A DNA stretch of 64,000 nt from Paraburkholderia edwinii (GTDB lineage Bacteria > Pseudomonadota > Gammaproteobacteria > Burkholderiales > Burkholderiaceae), in the NCBI RefSeq assembly GCF_019428685.1, contig NZ_CP080096.1, positions 372,001-436,000 on the forward strand, in the 5' to 3' direction. The stretch's first letter is position 1, and each line of letters opens with the position of its first letter. The notes beneath the pieces were generated by a model that was given only the letters and a program-made list of their open reading frames with translations, searched no databases and had not been told where the DNA came from. Below, piece after piece: positions 63,284-64,000 of the stretch. Position numbers and translations under genes: made by a program.

Positions 63284-64000
63284 TCGCGGTCGCTGCTTGC
63301 TGAAACCTCGAACCCACCAGATCGATCATCAGGATCAGGAGAAACGCACCGGCGCCGATGGCGAACAGCGTCCGGTGACTGCCGCCGCTGCCGTTGAAAA
63401 TCGACGAACAGATATAGCCCGCCGCGGCCTGAAACGCCGCGAACATAATTGTCAGGCGACTCCATATAACATTCTGCGCCGCATGATTGCCGTGTATCAC
63501 TTCATGCACGCGCGCCAGCATCATCGGCACCATGCCCGGCGGAAAGCTGCCGATCAGCACCGCGAGCACGCCAATCGCAACGCGGTTGCTCGACGCCGCA
63601 AGCAGCGCCGCGAATACGCCCTGCGCCAACATCACAACGCGCACGCTGCGCGTGCCGCCGATCCGGTCGGCAAGCCAGCCGTATATTGGCGGCCCCGCAA
63701 TCGCGCCGACGCCGTACAAGCTCCAGATCAGCGCGCCGACATGGGTTCCCGAACCGAGTCCGCGCGCGATGAAGTCGACGAGAAATACCATCGTCGGCAC
63801 GACGCCGAACGCCATCAACGAATATTGCGCAAACAGCAAGCGCACCGCGCCACTGGCCGGCCGATGTGGCGAGGCTGCCTGCGCGTGGGCGTGCACGACA
63901 GCGGCATGGGCGCGAGCCGACGGCCAGGCTGTCCACGTGGCCGCGGTCAGTACGGCTGACAACACGCCAAGGCCGAACCACGTCTGGCTCAGTCCGAGAT
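63279..64000 (-). CDS. MFS transporter, partial (YbfB/YjiJ-like)
   Basis: C-terminal ~240 residues of a major facilitator; the 5' end lies beyond the window (frame stays open to 64000, reading LGLSQTWFGLGVLSAVL). Six or so hydrophobic segments: LLFAQYSLMAFGVVPTMVFLVDFIARGLG, a motif-A-like GWLADRIGGTRSVRVV, and FAIGAGAFLLILMIDLVG at the end. It resembles the YbfB/YjiJ group of MFS proteins. Substrate unknown; convergent with hmp. Confidence 0.8.
   Translation of the reverse strand, partial: LGLSQTWFGLGVLSAVLTAATWTAWPSARAHAAVVHAHAQAASPHRPASGAVRLLFAQYSLMAFGVVPTMVFLVDFIARGLGSGTHVGALIWSLYGVGAIAGPPIYGWLADRIGGTRSVRVVMLAQGVFAALLAASSNRVAIGVLAVLIGSFPPGMVPMMLARVHEVIHGNHAAQNVIWSRLTIMFAAFQAAAGYICSSIFNGSGGSHRTLFAIGAGAFLLILMIDLVGSRFQQAATAK

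Overview
The window looks like a chromosomal segment of a Burkholderiales bacterium, most likely Paraburkholderia, Caballeronia or Burkholderia. The grounds are high GC, many AraC, LacI, TetR and MarR regulators, a very large CDI-type hemagglutinin, a DUF4148-type exported protein and the styles of the NnrS, NorR/Hmp and EmrAB genes. The species call is inference. I see no rRNA, tRNA, CRISPR array, transposase or integrase.

Layout. 0-4.6 kb: an AraC regulator divergent from an alpha/beta hydrolase, then nnrS behind a good NsrR-type box, then a second AraC regulator. 4.6-21.2 kb (minus strand): a two-partner/contact-dependent inhibition locus in the order cdiA, cdiI, two small immunity-like genes, two lipoproteins, a multi-pass membrane protein, a Sel1-repeat exported protein and finally cdiB. 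Six cargo genes therefore sit between the cdiAI pair and the secretion pore gene, and much of that interval is visibly poorer in GC than the flanks. 21.5-24 kb: a penicillin-acylase-type Ntn hydrolase divergent from cdiA. 24-31.2 kb: a LacI-controlled catabolic block (HisD-like dehydrogenase, SDR, zinc alcohol dehydrogenase, MFS) with two perfect palindromic operators, followed by a KdgT-type permease.

31.5-36.8 kb: an exported protein, a TetR-NmrA-SDR-GNAT cluster, and a TonB-C-like protein translationally coupled to a trypsin-like protease. 36.8-43.4 kb: an ABC uptake system (binding protein, then a fused permease-ATPase) coupled to a formamidase/acetamidase, followed by a single uninterrupted reading frame in which an AraC regulator is joined to a second full-length amidase. 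43.7-48.9 kb: a small membrane protein, a chemoreceptor, a Tat-type amidohydrolase, a GNAT and an exported hydrolase. 48.9-51.4 kb: an OmpR-type regulator and a histidine kinase separated by about 500 bp that carry a strong terminator. 51.7-54.5 kb: small exported proteins and MarC.

54.6-60.1 kb: a tripartite drug efflux operon (outer membrane factor, EmrA, EmrB) preceded by two tandem 145-residue MarR paralogues; four related CTGAC-N2-GTCAG boxes lie in front of its genes. 60.3-63.2 kb: NorR and flavohemoglobin Hmp, divergent, with a sigma-54 promoter. A partial MFS gene runs off the right edge. Functional themes are interbacterial competition, nitric oxide defence at both ends of the window, drug efflux, and uptake and hydrolysis of small amides or sugar/sulfonate acids.
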